A stretch of DNA of 17,634 bases from JAVKSM01 sp039583705 (GCA_039583705.1 JAVKSM010000064.1:1-17634), one strand, 5' to 3'. Positions 1 through 7,320 are shown, numbered from the stretch's first letter. The notes: generated by a model from the sequence alone, not told the origin. A program made the numbers and translations.

Positions 1-471
1 CCGGCCCCCCCGGCGACAGCGGCCCCCGGCGGGCCGGTCGTGCCCAGCAGCGTCTCGGTGTACGACCCGACAGGTGACCCCGACAACGCCGCCCAGGTCG
101 GTCGGATCATCGACGGCGATGCGTCGACCGGCTGGCACACCGACACCTACAAGCAGCCGTTCCCCGCTCTCAAGCCGGGGGTCGGCGTCATGGCGACGTT
201 CGGGAGCCCGGCGCGGATCTCCAGTGTGGCGATCAACTCGCCGAGCCCGGGAACCGTGATCGAGATCCGCGCCGCCCAGAGCCCGGACACCCCGCTGGCG
301 GACACGACGCTGCTCGGTTCCGGAACGCTGTCCGCCAGCGTCTCGGACATCCAACTACAGCCCAGTGCCCCGACGCGGTACCTGCTGCTGTGGATCACCA
401 AGCTCGGCGGTGGCGGGAGCGCCAACGTCACCGAGCTGGACGAGGTGAGCTTCGAGGGCGTTGCGGTCTAG
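1..471 (+). CDS. C-terminal extracellular domain of a MurJ (MviN)-type protein, 5' partial
   Basis: The reading frame is open from base 1 and ends at TAG 469-471, so only the last ~156 residues are in the window. The first ~13 residues form an Ala/Pro/Gly linker. The rest resembles a discoidin-like beta-sandwich: a V-S-V-Y-D-P-x-G-D-x-D-N opening, an I-D-G-D-x-x-T-x-W-x-T-D motif, a G-V-G-V-M strand and an ending of the type L-L-L-W-I-T-K-L. From memory this pattern matches the C-terminal extracellular domain of the mycobacterial MviN/MurJ-pseudokinase protein (Rv3910), which lies upstream of trxB in actinobacteria. The flippase and kinase-like parts would lie left of the window. The genes sigM and its anti-sigma factor, which sit between murJ and trxB in some relatives, are absent here. 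The domain fold is fairly secure; the identity of the missing N-terminal part is inferred from gene order. Confidence 0.7.
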   Translation, partial: PAPPATAAPGGPVVPSSVSVYDPTGDPDNAAQVGRIIDGDASTGWHTDTYKQPFPALKPGVGVMATFGSPARISSVAINSPSPGTVIEIRAAQSPDTPLADTTLLGSGTLSASVSDIQLQPSAPTRYLLLWITKLGGGGSANVTELDEVSFEGVAV

Positions 472-482
472 TGGCCTCGGTC

Positions 483-524
483 GCCGCTGATTCACGAGTC
501 GGCCGCTGATTCACGAGTCGGCCG
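483..524. repeat. 19-bp tandem direct repeat upstream of trxB
   Basis: The unit ccgctgattcacgagtcgg occurs at 484-502 and again at 503-521 with no mismatch. The periodicity extends one base to the left and three to the right. It lies in the 86-bp gap between the MurJ-type gene and trxB, ending just before the predicted trxB promoter. It could be a two-copy operator for an activator or repressor, or a recent slippage duplication. Confidence 0.85.
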
Positions 525-530
525 GTCGTC

Positions 531-557
531 GGGAACATCGCGCCGTACGATCGTGTT
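531..557 (+). promoter_or_regulatory. Candidate trxB promoters: sigma-R/sigma-H-like element overlapping a TANNNT -10 element
   Basis: GGGAAC at 531-536 is followed after exactly 18 bases by GTT at 555-557. This is the architecture of thiol-stress ECF promoters (Streptomyces sigma-R, mycobacterial sigma-H), which control trxB in those organisms. TACGAT at 546-551 also fits an actinobacterial housekeeping -10 box. The first would start transcription near 565-568, the second near 558. No clear -35 element accompanies TACGAT. Confidence 0.6.
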
Positions 558-1559
558 GTGGCGGAGGTGAGCAGCGAGATCCGGGACGTCGTCATCGTCG
601 GGTCCGGGCCGGCCGGTTACACCGCGGCGTTGTACGCGGCTCGCGCCCAGCTCCGTCCGCTGGTGTTCGAGGGTTCCCGGTTCGGTGGGGCGCTCATGAC
701 GACCACCGACGTGGAGAACTACCCCGGCTTCCCGGACGGGATCACGGGTCCCGACCTCATGGAGCAGATGCGGGCGCAGGCCGAGCGTTTCGGCGCCGAA
801 CTGCGTTCGAGCGACGTCACCGCGCTGGATCTCGCCGCCGAGGTGAAGGCCGTCACGGCCGCCGACGAGGCCCACCGCGCCCGCGCCGTCATCCTCGCGA
901 TGGGCGCCGCGCCGCGCTATCTCGGCGTGCCCGGCGAGGAGAAGCTGCTTGGCCACGGGGTGAGCTCGTGCGCCACCTGTGACGGCTTCTTCTTCCGTGA
1001 CCAGGACATCGTGGTCATCGGGGGCGGGGACTCGGCGATGGAGGAGGCGAGCTTCCTCACCCGCTTCGCCCGTTCGGTGACCCTGGTCCACCGGCGCGCC
1101 GAGTTCCGAGCTTCCAAGATCATGCTGAACCGCGCCCGCAGCAACGCGAAGATCCGGTTCCGGACCAACGCGGTGGTCGCCGAGGTCCTCGGCGACAGCT
1201 CCGTGACGGGGGTCCGGCTCCGGGACACGGCCACCGACGAGGAGTCGGAGCTCGCGGTCAGCGGCATGTTCGTGGCGATCGGGCACGACCCGCGCAGCGA
1301 CCTGGTCCGAGGCCAGCTCGCCACCGACCCGGACGGTTACGTGTTGGTCCAGGCTCCGGGCACGATCACGACGCTGCCCGGCGTCTTCGCCGCCGGGGAC
1401 GTCGTCGACCGCACCTACCGGCAGGCGGTCACGGCCGCCGGCACCGGCTGCGCCGCGGCGATCGACGCCGAGCGGTGGCTCGCCGAGGTCGCCGAAGCGC
1501 CACACGCCGACCGGGCCGCCGAGCTCGTCGGCGGTGGCTACGGCAGCGGAACCGACTGA
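558..1559 (+). CDS. trxB: Thioredoxin reductase (NADPH, FAD)
   Basis: Low-molecular-weight thioredoxin reductase, which passes electrons from NADPH through FAD and a redox disulfide to thioredoxin in the cytoplasm. The 333-residue protein shows the FAD-binding G-S-G-P-A-G at 15-20, a redox-active C-A-T-C at 138-141, the NADPH-binding G-G-G-D-S-A at 155-160 followed by H-R-R at 178-180, and the C-terminal G-V-F-A-A-G-D motif. Length is normal. Neither GTG 558 nor the in-frame GTG 567 has a Shine-Dalgarno sequence. Each sits where one of two overlapping promoters would begin transcription, so leaderless translation is likely and the true start may depend on the promoter used. trxA follows after a 119-bp gap on the same strand. 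The function is secure; only the start is open. Confidence 0.97.
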   Translation: MAEVSSEIRDVVIVGSGPAGYTAALYAARAQLRPLVFEGSRFGGALMTTTDVENYPGFPDGITGPDLMEQMRAQAERFGAELRSSDVTALDLAAEVKAVTAADEAHRARAVILAMGAAPRYLGVPGEEKLLGHGVSSCATCDGFFFRDQDIVVIGGGDSAMEEASFLTRFARSVTLVHRRAEFRASKIMLNRARSNAKIRFRTNAVVAEVLGDSSVTGVRLRDTATDEESELAVSGMFVAIGHDPRSDLVRGQLATDPDGYVLVQAPGTITTLPGVFAAGDVVDRTYRQAVTAAGTGCAAAIDAERWLAEVAEAPHADRAAELVGGGYGSGTD

Positions 1560-1678
1560 GCACGACGGCCGCACGCCGCCATGGCGACACCGCATCCGGC
1601 AAGACGCAGCGTGGACGTGACGTCGATGCCGGCTATGGCACCGACGCCCAGCACCCCAGCACCGCGACAGGAGACGAC

Positions 1679-2011
1679 ATGACTGACAAGCCGACCGTGA
1701 CCGTGACCGACCAGTCCTTCGGCGAGGACGTGTTGACCAGTGACAAGCCGGTCCTCGTGGACTTCTGGGCGACCTGGTGCGGGCCGTGCAAGATGGTCGC
1801 GCCGGTGCTCGACGAGATCGCGGCCGAGCACGCGGACAAGATCACTATCGCGAAGCTGGACGTCGACGCGAACCCCGTCGTCGTGCGCGACTACCGGATC
1901 ATGTCGGTCCCGACGATGATCGTCTTTCGAGGCGGGAAGCCGGTCAAGCAGATCGTCGGTGCCAAGCCCAAGGCCGCTCTGCTCAACGACCTCGCCGATA
2001 TCCTCGGCTAG
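1679..2011 (+). CDS. trxA: Thioredoxin
   Basis: Small cytoplasmic protein-disulfide reductase, reduced by the neighbouring TrxB. The 110-residue product has the classical W-C-G-P-C active site (Cys34 and Cys37) in the context D-F-W-A-T-W-C-G-P-C-K, and the cis-proline loop S-V-P-T with Pro78. It has no signal peptide or membrane segment. The frame stays open well upstream, but ATG 1679 is chosen because AGGAGA at 1669-1674 lies four bases before it and the protein then has the usual thioredoxin length. It is the likely physiological partner of trxB. A 37-bp inverted repeat follows the stop codon. Confidence 0.97.
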   Translation: MTDKPTVTVTDQSFGEDVLTSDKPVLVDFWATWCGPCKMVAPVLDEIAAEHADKITIAKLDVDANPVVVRDYRIMSVPTMIVFRGGKPVKQIVGAKPKAALLNDLADILG

Positions 2012-2021
2012 TGCCCGGGAC

Positions 2022-2058
2022 GCGAAGTCCGTTGCCGGATCCGGTGAAGGTACTTCGC
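2022..2058. terminator. Inverted repeat after trxA (possible terminator or attenuator)
   Basis: GCGAAGT at 2022-2028 pairs perfectly with ACTTCGC at 2052-2058. The loop contains a second palindrome, ccggatccgg, at 2035-2044, so the RNA could fold as a nested hairpin. It begins 11 bases after the trxA stop and precedes cwlM by about 80 bases. No T tract follows, which is common in high-GC actinobacteria, so this could be a weak terminator, a processing site or a protein-binding palindrome. Confidence 0.4.
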
Positions 2059-2139
2059 TTCCGGCACACTAGCAATCCTCGGACGCCGACCGGCCCGGCC
2101 CCGCTCTCCGCGAGCCGGCCCGCGGCAGGGCACAATGGC

Positions 2140-3327
2140 GTGACGCCAGTGCGCCGCGACGGCGCCCGAGTCGAGCGAGGGTGCATGCAGCTGCTCCGCC
2201 GCGGTGATTCCGGTCTGTCGATCACCGAAGTCCGTGCGGCACTGACCGCGCTGGGGTTGCTACCGGCGCCACCCAACGGCACGACCGACCAGTTCGACGC
2301 TGCCCTGGAGCAGGCCGTACGAGCCTTCCAGCAGCGGCGCGGGCTCATCACCGACGGCGTCGTGGGCCCCGAGACCTACCGTGCGTTGCGAGAAGCCCGC
2401 TGGGGGCTGGGGGACCGCATGCTCTGCTTCCTCGCCACCGCCCCCATGACCGGCGACGACGTCTTCGCCCTGCAAGAGCGGTTGCTCGAGCTGGGCTACG
2501 ACTCGGGGCGCCCCGACGGCGTGTTCGGCCCGCAGACCGAGCTGGCGCTGCGGAGCTTCCAGGGCGACTTCGGGTTGACCCCGGACGGGATGTGCGGACC
2601 CGCGACGCTGCGCTCGCTGAGCCTGCTCGGCCGGAAGGTGACCGGGGGCCGGCCCGGGTTGCTGCGCGAGCAGGAGCGGGTGCGCCGGGCGGGTCCCCGG
2701 CTGAGCGGCAAGCGGATCGTCGTCGACCCCGGGCACGGCGGTGCGGACCGCGGCGTGCGGGCCGCCGGGGTCGCGGAGGCCGACCTGGTGTGGGACCTCG
2801 CCCGCCGGCTGGAGGGACGGATGGCGGCCACCGGGATGGAGGTGCTGCTGTCCCGCGGCGCGAACGGGTGCCCGGCGGACCCGGAGCGGGCCGGGTTCGC
2901 CAACACGGCCGGCGCCGACCTGCTCCTCTCCCTGCACGTGGACGCCAACCGCAGCGCACAGGCGTGCGGGGTGGCCACCTTCCACTTCGGCAACGGCAAC
3001 GGCACGACGTCGACGGTCGGCGAGGCGCTGGCCGGGTTCATCCGTCGGGAGCTGCTGGCCCGCACCGGCATGGTCGACTGCGGCTGCCACCCCAGGACCT
3101 GGGAGCTGCTGCGGCTGACCCGGATGCCGGCGGTGCGGGTCGAGGTGGGCTACCTCACGAACTCCGGTGATCGCGACAAGCTGCTCGACCCGAAGTTCCG
3201 CGACCGGGTCGCGGAGGGCATCCTCGTCGCCGTCAAGCGGCTGTACCTGCTGGGCGAGGACGACCAGCCCACCGGCACGTTCACCTTCGCCGAGCTGCTG
3301 CACCGGGAGACCCGCTCGGCTTCCTGA
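2140..3327 (+). CDS. cwlM: CwlM-type N-acetylmuramoyl-L-alanine amidase-fold protein with two peptidoglycan-binding domains
   Basis: The 395-residue product has two PG_binding_1-like modules (about 22-85 and 100-162) followed by an Amidase_3 domain (about 191-368). No signal peptide is visible, so it looks cytoplasmic. In mycobacteria CwlM is a PknB target that activates MurA and contacts MurJ/FhaA rather than cutting the wall. The C-terminal D-x-P-T-G-T-F-T-F-A-E-L-L segment, close to the known phospho-threonine region, is kept here. The zinc and catalytic positions are also intact: His199 in D-P-G-H-G-G, Glu213 in A-E-A-D-L, His266 in S-L-H-V-D-A-N and Glu335 in V-E-V-G-Y-L-T-N. The start is uncertain. 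GTG 2140 gives an N-terminus like the mycobacterial one; GTG 2149 and ATG 2185 (GAGGG three bases upstream) are alternatives. The gene faces the GNAT gene convergently. Confidence 0.9.
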   Translation: MTPVRRDGARVERGCMQLLRRGDSGLSITEVRAALTALGLLPAPPNGTTDQFDAALEQAVRAFQQRRGLITDGVVGPETYRALREARWGLGDRMLCFLATAPMTGDDVFALQERLLELGYDSGRPDGVFGPQTELALRSFQGDFGLTPDGMCGPATLRSLSLLGRKVTGGRPGLLREQERVRRAGPRLSGKRIVVDPGHGGADRGVRAAGVAEADLVWDLARRLEGRMAATGMEVLLSRGANGCPADPERAGFANTAGADLLLSLHVDANRSAQACGVATFHFGNGNGTTSTVGEALAGFIRRELLARTGMVDCGCHPRTWELLRLTRMPAVRVEVGYLTNSGDRDKLLDPKFRDRVAEGILVAVKRLYLLGEDDQPTGTFTFAELLHRETRSAS

Positions 3328-3362
3328 CCACCAGCCACCGACGAACCTCCAGGCGCGAGCAC

Positions 3363-3992
3363 TCACGCCGGGCGCAGGCTGGGCTCCACATTACTGATCG
3401 TGACCGAGCCGAGCAGTCGTTCCAGCGCGGCCTCCACGTCCTCCTTCCACGACAGCGCGGTCCGCAGCTCCAGCCGCAGCCGAGGCCACCGCGGGTGGGC
3501 GCGGACGGTCTTGAAGCCCACCGACAGCAGGAAGTCGGCCGGGATGACACAGGTGGAGTCGACCTCCGGCCGGGCGTCGCCAAAGACCTCCACCGCCTTC
3601 ACCCCGCGGCGGGTCAGATCCTTGGCGACCGCCTGGACGAGCATCCGGCCGAGCCCCCCGCCAACGAAGCCCGGCATGACGTGCAGCGCGGTGAGGAGCA
3701 CCGCGTCCGGGCTGACCGGGGCGGTGGGGAAGGCCGCCGCGCGGGGCACCACGCCGGGAGGGGCATACATCGCGTAGCCCGCGGGCACGCCGTCGACATG
3801 CGCGATCTTGCCACAGGATCCCCACTCCAGCAGCACGCTGGAGACCCAGGCTTCCTTCTCCAGCTCGACCGAGCCGTACTCCTCGGCCTGCTCGGCCAGG
3901 TGCGGGGCCAGCTCCCAGAACACGCAGCGCTGGCAACGCGACGGAAGCTGGTCGAGGTTGTCGAGCGTGACGCCGGTGATGCGTCGCGACAC
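3363..3992 (-). CDS. GNAT-family N-acetyltransferase, origin-linked
   Basis: A protein of 209 residues with a GNAT fold. The acetyl-CoA loop is visible as H-V-M-P-G-F-V-G-G-G-L-G-R around 104-116, preceded by the strand G-K-I-A-H-V-D-G-V-P-A-G-Y-A. A C-Q-R-C pair at 20-23, followed by V-F-W-E, marks the N-terminus and may bind a metal or be redox active. The substrate is unknown. The gene occupies the place of mycobacterial Rv3916c, between cwlM and parB, and similar proteins sit there in other actinobacteria. GTG 3992 is preferred because GGGAGG lies four bases upstream; TTG 3995 is too close to that ribosome site. It is separated from parB by about 90 bases that carry a -10-like element. 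Confidence 0.82.
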   Translation of the reverse strand: MSRRITGVTLDNLDQLPSRCQRCVFWELAPHLAEQAEEYGSVELEKEAWVSSVLLEWGSCGKIAHVDGVPAGYAMYAPPGVVPRAAAFPTAPVSPDAVLLTALHVMPGFVGGGLGRMLVQAVAKDLTRRGVKAVEVFGDARPEVDSTCVIPADFLLSVGFKTVRAHPRWPRLRLELRTALSWKEDVEAALERLLGSVTISNVEPSLRPA

Positions 3993-4036
3993 CAAGCCTC
4001 CCGGATGCGCGGTACTGGCAGGTAACAGCCCGTCGG

Positions 4037-4042
4037 ACTATA
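4037..4042 (-). promoter_or_regulatory. Candidate -10 element for the GNAT gene
   Basis: On the minus strand 4042-4037 reads TATAGT, a good actinobacterial -10 box, about 45 bases before the GTG start. A TTGACT lies at 4070-4065, but the 22-base spacing is too long for a normal -35/-10 pair. The -35 element is therefore unassigned. Confidence 0.35.
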
Positions 4043-4081
4043 GATCATCCCCCCGGTAGGCGATAGTCAAGGAGATACCGG

Positions 4082-5050
4082 TCAGGACGGGATCATGAGC
4101 GCGACGATGCGCTCCAGGTCGTCGATCGAGCCGTACTCCACGACGATGCGGCCTTTGCGCTGGCCCAACTCGATCTTCACCCGGGTGTCGAACGTGTCCG
4201 AGAGCCGCTCGGCGAGCTCCTGCAGCCCCGGGGCGTGCATCGGCTTGCGGGCGCGGCGTCGGGGAGCCGCCGGCCCCCGGGGATCCCGCTCCGCGCGTGA
4301 GAGGGCGACCGCCTCCTCGGTCGCCCGCACCGACATGCCTTCCGCGACGATCCGGGCCGCGAGCTCCTCCTGGCTGCCGTGGCCATCCAGGGCGAGCAGT
4401 GCCCTGGCGTGGCCGGCGGAGAGCACACCTGCCGCGACTCGCCGCTGGACCGCGACCGGCAGTCGCAGCAGCCGGATCGTGTTCGTGATGACCGAACGGC
4501 TGCGCCCGATCCGGTCGGCCAACTGCTCGTGGGTGACGTCGAACTCGGTGAGAAGCTGCTGGTAGGCGGCGGCCTCCTCCAGTGGGTTGAGCTGCACCCG
4601 GTGGATGTTCTCCAGCAGCGCGTCGCGCAGCATCGCGTCGTCGGCGGTTCGTCGCACGATCGCCGGGATGCGGTCCAACCCAGCCTGCTGGGCAGCGCGC
4701 CACCGCCGCTCGCCCATGACCAACTCGAAGCCGCCCGGCTCCCGTTCCCGCACCACAACGGGCTGCAGCAATCCGAACTCCCGGATGGAGTGCGCCAGCT
4801 CGACGAGCGACTCCTCGTCGAACACCTGCCGCGGCTGCCGCGGGTTGGCGACCACTGCGGCGACGGGGATCTCCCGGTAGACGGCGTCGCCGATCGGGCC
4901 ACCGTCGACCCCGGTGCGCCGGTCCGACCCGTCCGGAGCGGTCCGGGGGCCCGTCGGGTCGTTCCCGGTGCCCGCCGGCCTCCGGTCCTCCAGTGGGGTC
5001 GACGGGATGAGCGCGGCCAACCCCCGCCCCAACCCGCCCTTGCTGGTCAT
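4082..5050 (-). CDS. parB: Chromosome partitioning protein ParB (parS-binding CTPase)
   Basis: ParB loads at parS as a CTP-dependent sliding clamp, recruits SMC and stimulates ParA to segregate origins. The 322-residue product begins with the typical K-G-G-L-G-R-G-L-A-A-L-I-P motif. It carries the CTP-binding G-E-R-R-W-R at 113-118, the second conserved box E-N-I-H-R at 147-151, a helix-turn-helix near 174-193, and a C-terminal dimerisation region ending near 320. Residues 21-55 are a variable linker. ATG 5050 overlaps the parA stop in an ATGA tetranucleotide, and GGGAGGG lies four bases upstream, so translation is probably coupled to parA. A perfect parS lies about 1.6 kb away, upstream of rsmG. 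Confidence 0.97.
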   Translation of the reverse strand: MTSKGGLGRGLAALIPSTPLEDRRPAGTGNDPTGPRTAPDGSDRRTGVDGGPIGDAVYREIPVAAVVANPRQPRQVFDEESLVELAHSIREFGLLQPVVVREREPGGFELVMGERRWRAAQQAGLDRIPAIVRRTADDAMLRDALLENIHRVQLNPLEEAAAYQQLLTEFDVTHEQLADRIGRSRSVITNTIRLLRLPVAVQRRVAAGVLSAGHARALLALDGHGSQEELAARIVAEGMSVRATEEAVALSRAERDPRGPAAPRRRARKPMHAPGLQELAERLSDTFDTRVKIELGQRKGRIVVEYGSIDDLERIVALMIPS

Positions 5051-5988
5051 CGCGCCCTCCCGCCCGCGCTCTCCCGGGGGCCGTTCTGCTCGGCGATCTC
5101 GCGCGCGGCGTCGAGGTAGGTCATCGCCCCCCGCGAGCCCGGGTCGTAGGTCAGCACGGTCTGGCCGTAGCCCGGCGCCTCGGAGATCTTGACGCTGCGC
5201 GGAATCACGGTCCGCAGCACGAGGTCGCCGAAGTGGTTGCGTACCTCCGCGCTCACCTGGTCGGCGAGCTTCGTACGTCCGTCGTACATGGTCAGCAGGA
5301 TCGTGGAGACGTGCAGCTCCGGGTTGAGGTGGGACTGGACCAGCTCGATGCTGCTCAGTAGCTGGCCGAGGCCCTCCAGGGCGTAGTACTCGCATTGGAT
5401 GGGGATGAGCACCTCGGGCGCGGCGACCATCGCGTTGACCGTGAGCAGCCCGAGCGAGGGTGGACAGTCGATGAGCACGTAGTCCACGTCGAGGCGGTCC
5501 AACTGCTGGGGGGACAGCGCCTGCCTGAGCCGCGACTCGCGGGCGACCATGCTCACCAGCTCGATCTCCGAACCCGCCAGGTCGATCGTCGCCGGGACGC
5601 AGAGCAGGTTCGGCGACTGGCCACTCGCCACGACCACCTCCGTCAGGGCCAATCCGCCCAACAGAACCTCGTAGACCGACGGGACGCCGGAGCGGTGTTC
5701 GATGCCGAGCGCGGTGCTGGCGTTGCCCTGCGGATCCAGGTCGACGACGAGGACCCGCAGGCCGTGCAGCGCCAGCGCGGCGGCCAGGTTGACGGCGCTC
5801 GTCGTCTTGCCCACTCCGCCCTTCTGGTTGGCGACCGTGACCACCCGCCGGTGGTCTGGGCGGGGCAGCCGGTAGGAGCCCGGGTGCAGCATCCGCGCGG
5901 CCCGCTCAGCCTCCTCGGCGATGGGAGTCCACCCAGGAGCGGATGTGTCACGGGAAACCGAAGCCCCGAGGTCGTGCGGTGAGCCCAC
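5047..5988 (-). CDS. parA: Chromosome partitioning ATPase ParA
   Basis: Deviant Walker-type ATPase that positions ParB-bound origins. The 313-residue product has K-G-G-V-G-K-T at 56-62, V-V-D-L-D-P-Q-G-N at 81-89 and Walker B V-L-I-D-C-P-P-S at 171-178. The N-terminal ~48 residues form an extension seen in actinobacterial ParA. Within it, codons 11-15 (V-S-R-D-T) are encoded by a degenerate parS. GTG 5988 is chosen because AGGAAGGA lies about eight bases upstream and the start is one base beyond the rsmG stop, suggesting coupled translation. An upstream in-frame extension exists but would run into rsmG. The 3' end overlaps the parB start by four bases. Confidence 0.96.
   Translation of the reverse strand: MGSPHDLGASVSRDTSAPGWTPIAEEAERAARMLHPGSYRLPRPDHRRVVTVANQKGGVGKTTSAVNLAAALALHGLRVLVVDLDPQGNASTALGIEHRSGVPSVYEVLLGGLALTEVVVASGQSPNLLCVPATIDLAGSEIELVSMVARESRLRQALSPQQLDRLDVDYVLIDCPPSLGLLTVNAMVAAPEVLIPIQCEYYALEGLGQLLSSIELVQSHLNPELHVSTILLTMYDGRTKLADQVSAEVRNHFGDLVLRTVIPRSVKISEAPGYGQTVLTYDPGSRGAMTYLDAAREIAEQNGPRESAGGRAR
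5944..5959 (+). promoter_or_regulatory. Degenerate parS-like site inside parA
   Basis: TGTGTCACGGGAAACC matches the 16-bp parS consensus at 13 of 16 positions, with mismatches at positions 4, 10 and 16. It lies in the parA N-terminal codons, where other actinobacteria carry a parS encoding V-S-R-E-T. Loss of symmetry suggests weak or no ParB binding, so it may be a relic. Confidence 0.5.
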
Positions 5989-5989
5989 G

Positions 5990-6664
5990 TCACCGATCCT
6001 TCCTGTGCGGACGGCGGTCCGGGACCGCCGTCCGCTCGACGAGCACGACGGTGGCCGGCGGATCGACCACCCCAACCCCGCAGCGGACCACCATGGGGCG
6101 CCCCCCGCCCGCGGCCCGGACCTGCTCCGCGTCCCGCCGCGCCTCCTCGGCGGCGGTGGCGCCCTTGACGGCCACTAGCTGCCCGCCGGTCCGCAGCAGG
6201 GGGAGCGCCCAGCCGGACAACCGGGCCAGCGGCGCGACCGCTCGCGCTGTCACCGCGTCCGCGCCTCCCACCTGCTCACGAACCGCCCGCTCCTCGGCCC
6301 GCCCCCGCACCACCGCGACCGGGATCTCCAGCTCATCCACCACGTCCAGCAGCCACGCCACCCGCCTGGCCATGGGCTCGAGCAGCGTCACCACGAGGTC
6401 CGGCCGGGCGATGGCCAACGGTATCCCGGGCAAGCCGGCGCCTGAGCCCACGTCCACCATCCGACACTCCAGCGGGATCAGTTCGGCCACAACAGCAGAG
6501 TTCAACAGGTGACGGTCCCACACCCGCTCCGCTTCCCCCGGCCCGACCAGTCCCCGTTCCACCCCGCTGCGCGCCAGCAGGGCCGCATATCGCGCCGCGA
6601 CCGCGAGCCGGGGACCGAACAGCCGGGTCGCGGCCGGTGGAGGGTCACCAGGCGGATCCGTCAT
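5990..6664 (-). CDS. rsmG: 16S rRNA (guanine-N7) methyltransferase RsmG (GidB)
   Basis: SAM-dependent methyltransferase that makes m7G at G527 (E. coli numbering) of 16S rRNA; loss gives low-level streptomycin resistance in several bacteria. The 224-residue product has the family hallmarks: F-G-P-R-L near the N-terminus, W-D-R-H-L-L-N-S, and the SAM-binding V-D-V-G-S-G-A-G-L-P-G-I-P. ATG 6664 starts six bases from the core of a perfect parS, and no clear Shine-Dalgarno sequence is present. Its frame upstream offers no other good start before the khpB stop 29 bases away. The TGA is separated from parA GTG 5988 by a single base. Confidence 0.95.
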   Translation of the reverse strand: MTDPPGDPPPAATRLFGPRLAVAARYAALLARSGVERGLVGPGEAERVWDRHLLNSAVVAELIPLECRMVDVGSGAGLPGIPLAIARPDLVVTLLEPMARRVAWLLDVVDELEIPVAVVRGRAEERAVREQVGGADAVTARAVAPLARLSGWALPLLRTGGQLVAVKGATAAEEARRDAEQVRAAGGGRPMVVRCGVGVVDPPATVVLVERTAVPDRRPHRKDR

Positions 6665-6668
6665 CAGC

Positions 6669-6688
6669 GGTGTTTCACGTGAAACACC
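6669..6688. promoter_or_regulatory. parS centromere site (perfect consensus)
   Basis: 6671-6686 reads TGTTTCACGTGAAACA, the exact bacterial parS consensus, and the palindrome extends two bases on each side. It lies in the 29-bp gap between khpB and rsmG and is the loading site for the ParB encoded nearby. It is the only perfect copy I found in the window. Confidence 0.97.
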
Positions 6689-6693
6689 AACCG

Positions 6694-7281
6694 TCAGGAA
6701 CCGTGGTCGTACTCTTTGGGTATCCGCGACACGACGACGCGGCGCCTGGGCTCTTCGCCTTCGCTCTCGCTGTGCACGCCCGGCACCCCCGCGACGGCGT
6801 CGTGCACGATCTTACGCTCGAACGGGGTCATCGGCCGGAGCTTCACCGCCTGGCCGGAGTCGAGCGCCTCCTCGGCGGTCCGCCGGCCCAGTTCGGTCAG
6901 CTCCGCGCGACGGCCCGCCCGCCAACCGCCGATGTCGAGCATGAGACGGCTTCGAGCGCCGGTGACCTGCTGTACCGCCAGTCGGGTCAGCTCCTGCACC
7001 GCCTCCAGCACGCTGCCCCGTGGCCCGACGAGCTTGTCGAGGTCATCGCCGCCGTCGATGCTCACGATCGCCCGCCCGACCTCGACGTCCAGGTCGATGT
7101 CGCCGTCATAGTCGAGGATGTCCAGCAGCCGCTCGAGGTAGTCACCGGCGATGTCGCCCTCGCGGACGAGCAGCTCCTCGGGCACTGCCGGCCGGGGCTG
7201 CCCGGGGGTGGCGGGCCCGGGGGTAGGGGTGTCAGCGGCGGCCTCTTCTGCCTCGTCCATGAGCTGCTCGCGGGCCTCCAC
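6694..7281 (-). CDS. khpB: KH/R3H-domain RNA-binding protein KhpB (Jag/EloR)
   Basis: RNA-binding protein historically called Jag and found next to yidC; in firmicutes it forms a pair with KhpA and affects cell elongation. The 195-residue product has an acidic, Pro/Ala-rich N-terminal leader (1-35), a KH-like domain with the G-P-R-G loop at 86-89, and an R3H domain with Arg156 and His160 in F-E-R-K-I-V-H, followed by the S-x-S-E-G segment. GTG 7281 has GAGGAGA three to four bases upstream. The gene lies 39 bases after yidC and 29 bases before rsmG, and is likely in one transcription unit with them. Confidence 0.93.
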   Translation of the reverse strand: MEAREQLMDEAEEAAADTPTPGPATPGQPRPAVPEELLVREGDIAGDYLERLLDILDYDGDIDLDVEVGRAIVSIDGGDDLDKLVGPRGSVLEAVQELTRLAVQQVTGARSRLMLDIGGWRAGRRAELTELGRRTAEEALDSGQAVKLRPMTPFERKIVHDAVAGVPGVHSESEGEEPRRRVVVSRIPKEYDHGS

Positions 7282-7320
7282 GGTTCTCCTCTCACCGACG
7301 CGCTCCGGGGCCGCTCCTGG

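Noticed and set aside
492..1595. 367-codon minus-strand open frame over trxB
   Set aside because: It is a shadow of trxB with no motif of its own.
4043..4070. TTGACT with TATAGT as a full promoter for the GNAT gene
   Set aside because: The 22-base spacing is too long; only the -10-like box was kept as a tentative feature.
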